Assembly: GCF_019430885.1 (NCBI RefSeq)
Contig: NZ_JAHYBZ010000001.1
Span: 496,001 to 560,000, forward strand
DNA from: Roseomonas alba
Lineage (GTDB): Bacteria; Pseudomonadota; Alphaproteobacteria; Acetobacterales; Acetobacteraceae
Length of the DNA stretch: 64,000 bases
Direction of reading: 5' to 3'
The position numbers and the translations under genes are program-made. The notes beneath the pieces are model-generated. The model saw only the letters and a list, made by a program, of their open reading frames with translations. It ran no database searches and was not told the DNA's origin. This document shows positions 61,984 through 64,000 of this stretch, in pieces (the stretch's first letter is position 1; every line of letters begins with the position of its first letter).

Positions 61984-64000
61984 AGCAGTGTCGCGGGTTC
62001 GGCGCGCGTGGGGGCGGGGAGGGCGGGGTCGAGCGGCCGCGCGCCGCAGGCGGCAAGGAATGCCGCGACGGTGTCGTAGAGCGCGGCATCGCGGCTGGCA
62101 TCGTGGAAGGGGTCGTGCGCCGGCGATCCCCGCGGAACCCAGAGCACCGTCTCGTAACGCGCCCGAGTCAGCAGGACGCGATAGGTGTTGAGGACGTAAT
62201 GCGCCTCCGCCCTGTCCGGCTGCCAGCGCGTTCCGACGAAGCGACGGGCGGTCCAGTGCTCGGCGGCCCGGACCAGGTCTCCGCCCCAGGCGAGGCCCGC
62301 GACATCGAGTTCCAGCCCCTGGCAGGCATATTCCGTCGCGGCGGCTTCCAGCGCGTCGGAGGCGCGGATGTCGCGCGGGCGCGCCGGGGCCGGATGCAGG
62401 AAGTGGTTGAGGAACCAGTCCGGCACGTCGTCCGGCGGGACCTCGGCGGCGAGGCCGTCGCCACGCAGCCGCTTCGCCCCTGACGACCGCAGCAGTCCCG
62501 CGCGACGATGGCCGCGGGCGAAGCGGCGCAGCGCGTCCCGCGTGGCGTCCACCGAGCGCGTCAGGAAGACCGGGAAATCCGTCGCGGACGCGGCGATGGC
62601 GGCGGCGCGTGGCGCGTCATCGGCGAGGACCGCCTCCACCCACTCCGCGACCGCCGAATCGCGTACCGCGCGCAGCGGGACCGTCAGATCGAGCGCGGGA
62701 TCGAGGGCAAGCCAGGGTGGTTCCACATCCGCCAGGCGTTGCAGGGGATCCCCGGCCGACAGCACGCGGGGTGCGGCGACGGCGCGCCAGCGGGGATCGG
62801 CGGCGATGACGCGGCCCCATTCGCGCAGGCCGGCTTCACCCGTGTTGATCTCCTGCCCATTGCCGATCAGGGCGACGATGACGGACCAGCCCTCATGGCG
62901 GCCCATGATCTCCAGGGCGTGGGCCGGTTCGCTCAGGGTGAGGCGGCCGGGGCGGTTCTGGGTGCCGCGGCGGGCCTTCGCCTCGTCCCAGGCACGTTGC
63001 GCCTCGTCGAAGACGATCACGCGTTCGGGCGGCAGGCGGGTCGGGTCGAGGGCATTGTCCTCGAGGAAGCGATGCACGTTCTGCAGCGCGGCCTTCACCT
63101 CGCGCAGCGCCTGGGTGCGGGCGACGCCACGGCGCGCGGCGGCATCGCGCGCCAGGGCCTCGCGCAGCACGGCGACGAGCGGGGCATTGCCGGTGAGGAA
63201 GGCGGCGCCGTGCTGCCGTTCCGCGCCGAAGACGGTGTTGAGGCCGCACAGCGTCTTGCCGGCGCCGGGGATGCCGGTGACGAAGACGACGCATTTCGCG
63301 CGGTCGTTCTGCGCGGCGGCAATGGCCCGCGTGATGGCGGCGGTGGTCTCGCGCAGATTGGCGGCGTCGGCGCGCGCCGCCGCGATCTCGGCGACGCCGT
63401 GGCGCGCGAAGAGCATCGTCGCGGCCTCGACGATGCCGGGCACAGGGCGGTAGGGCGCATCGAGCCAGGCCTGGCCATCGAGCGGCGCGGCCGGTGCCTG
63501 GGACTGCACCCAGGCGAACAGCGCCGCGAGGCCGTTCAGCCCGCAGTGTATCGGCGGCAGCGCGCCATGCCAGATCAGCGGCGGTTGGCGCGGCAGGGGA
63601 AAGCCGTCGACGCCGCCGGTCACCAGCACGGGCAGGATCGGATGGGCACGGCTACCGCTGTGGAAGTCGCGCAGGTCGAGCGCATAATCCTCGGCCTCGG
63701 CGAGCGCCGCGGGCGAGGCGTCGCGCTGCTTGAATTCCAGCACCAGAATGGCGCGGTCGGTCAGCACCACGGCGTCGATGCGCTTTTCCAGGCGCAGCAG
63801 GTCGTATTCCAGGGCGATCGTCCATGCACCGCCATCAGCCTGGCGCAGGGCGTCGCGCAGGGCGGCGATCGTCGTCTCCCACACCGTCTGCTGGTCCGGT
63901 GTGCCGGGATAGCCGCGCGCCTGTTGTGCTGCGGCGAGGCGCGCGGCGATCTCGGCCGGATCGCGCGCCAGCATCTCGGCGCCGGTGCAGCCGAACCAGG
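61980..64000 (-). CDS. DUF2075 AAA-ATPase/helicase with N-terminal nuclease-like domain (5' end outside window)
   Basis: At least 673 residues; the frame continues past the window edge (codons before the ATG at 63974 read WFGCTGAE), and family members usually start with a similar segment, so that ATG is probably internal. The N-terminal part has EYDLLRLEKRIDAVVLTDRA then ILVLEFKQRDAS, a PD-(D/E)xK/NERD-like pattern (Asp, Glu-x-Lys). The ATPase has Walker A VFVTGIPGAGKTLCGLNTVF, a DEAQ Walker B (VIVFDEAQRAWDE) and helicase-like motifs (VLSAGDPLQRL, TEYACQGLELDVAGLAWGGD, HYVLNTYRVLLTRARYETVL). Resembles Schlafen-type ATPases; may act in DNA repair or phage defence. Confidence 0.83.
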   Translation of the reverse strand, partial: WFGCTGAEMLARDPAEIAARLAAAQQARGYPGTPDQQTVWETTIAALRDALRQADGGAWTIALEYDLLRLEKRIDAVVLTDRAILVLEFKQRDASPAALAEAEDYALDLRDFHSGSRAHPILPVLVTGGVDGFPLPRQPPLIWHGALPPIHCGLNGLAALFAWVQSQAPAAPLDGQAWLDAPYRPVPGIVEAATMLFARHGVAEIAAARADAANLRETTAAITRAIAAAQNDRAKCVVFVTGIPGAGKTLCGLNTVFGAERQHGAAFLTGNAPLVAVLREALARDAAARRGVARTQALREVKAALQNVHRFLEDNALDPTRLPPERVIVFDEAQRAWDEAKARRGTQNRPGRLTLSEPAHALEIMGRHEGWSVIVALIGNGQEINTGEAGLREWGRVIAADPRWRAVAAPRVLSAGDPLQRLADVEPPWLALDPALDLTVPLRAVRDSAVAEWVEAVLADDAPRAAAIAASATDFPVFLTRSVDATRDALRRFARGHRRAGLLRSSGAKRLRGDGLAAEVPPDDVPDWFLNHFLHPAPARPRDIRASDALEAAATEYACQGLELDVAGLAWGGDLVRAAEHWTARRFVGTRWQPDRAEAHYVLNTYRVLLTRARYETVLWVPRGSPAHDPFHDASRDAALYDTVAAFLAACGARPLDPALPAPTRAEPATLL

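Overview
The window is about 70% G+C chromosomal DNA with dense, short-spaced genes. The 41-residue L36 protein, the NDUFA12 / MlaD / DUF2155 gene order, a phasin, ClpS-ClpA and the polysaccharide genes all point to an alphaproteobacterium, most likely an Acetobacteraceae of the Roseomonas type. That placement is an inference from gene content. No phage, plasmid, insertion sequence or CRISPR array is visible, and most of the window is ordinary core and accessory chromosome.

Layout. 1-10.9 kb: truncated aldehyde dehydrogenase, msrB, guaB, a haloacid-dehalogenase / RsmB-like / GNAT overlap group, guaA coupled to an M20 peptidase, and ybaK. 11-20.6 kb: a minus-strand surface-polysaccharide cluster (fused GT2-GT4, GT61, a 504-residue unknown, GT4, sulfotransferase), with a 653-residue unknown transcribed divergently. 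20.9-27 kb: small accessory enzymes (GST, two DHFR-like proteins, ArsC-like, two AHSA1/SRPBCC, two VOC, DUF1428) around a TetR and an ArsR regulator, each with a recognisable palindromic operator. 27-38 kb: rpmJ, glcD-glcE without a visible glcF but with a decayed glcE 3' end downstream, an acyl-CoA dehydrogenase/HAD pair, a hydroxyacid dehydrogenase, an M20 peptidase, an EF-hand protein and tRNA-Val(CAC).

38-47 kb: DUF3108, a winged-helix/TPR regulator divergent from a RadC-like protein that has lost its metal-binding histidines, then a two-gene unit of a 68-residue peptide with three near-identical 14-residue repeats plus a DUF6065-like protein. Next come the NDUFA12-mlaD-small protein-DUF2155 unit, a ribonucleotide-reductase (NrdJ)-like protein with no catalytic core, and RidA. 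47-64 kb: an MFS exporter, galU-puuE, dacC, a phasin, clpS-clpA, pncA, an AhpD-like protein, a GIY-YIG protein, PPK2, and an overlapping minus-strand run of DUF2075 ATPase, EEP nuclease and MFS transporter.

Two families of intergenic repeats recur. Family A is about 230 bp, made of nested inverted repeats (GGGGC...GCCCC arms around CAAAGGCC/GGCCTTTG arms), with copies near 4.2, 10.1, 26.1, 37.9, 41.9 and 56.7 kb plus half-copies. Family B is 130-150 bp with terminal inverted repeats around a long hairpin. Its three copies (39.2, 47.2 and 58.8 kb) all lie exactly between converging genes and supply the stop codon of the minus-strand neighbour. The strongest candidate for an undescribed system is the repeat-peptide/DUF6065 pair at 42.1-43.4 kb.
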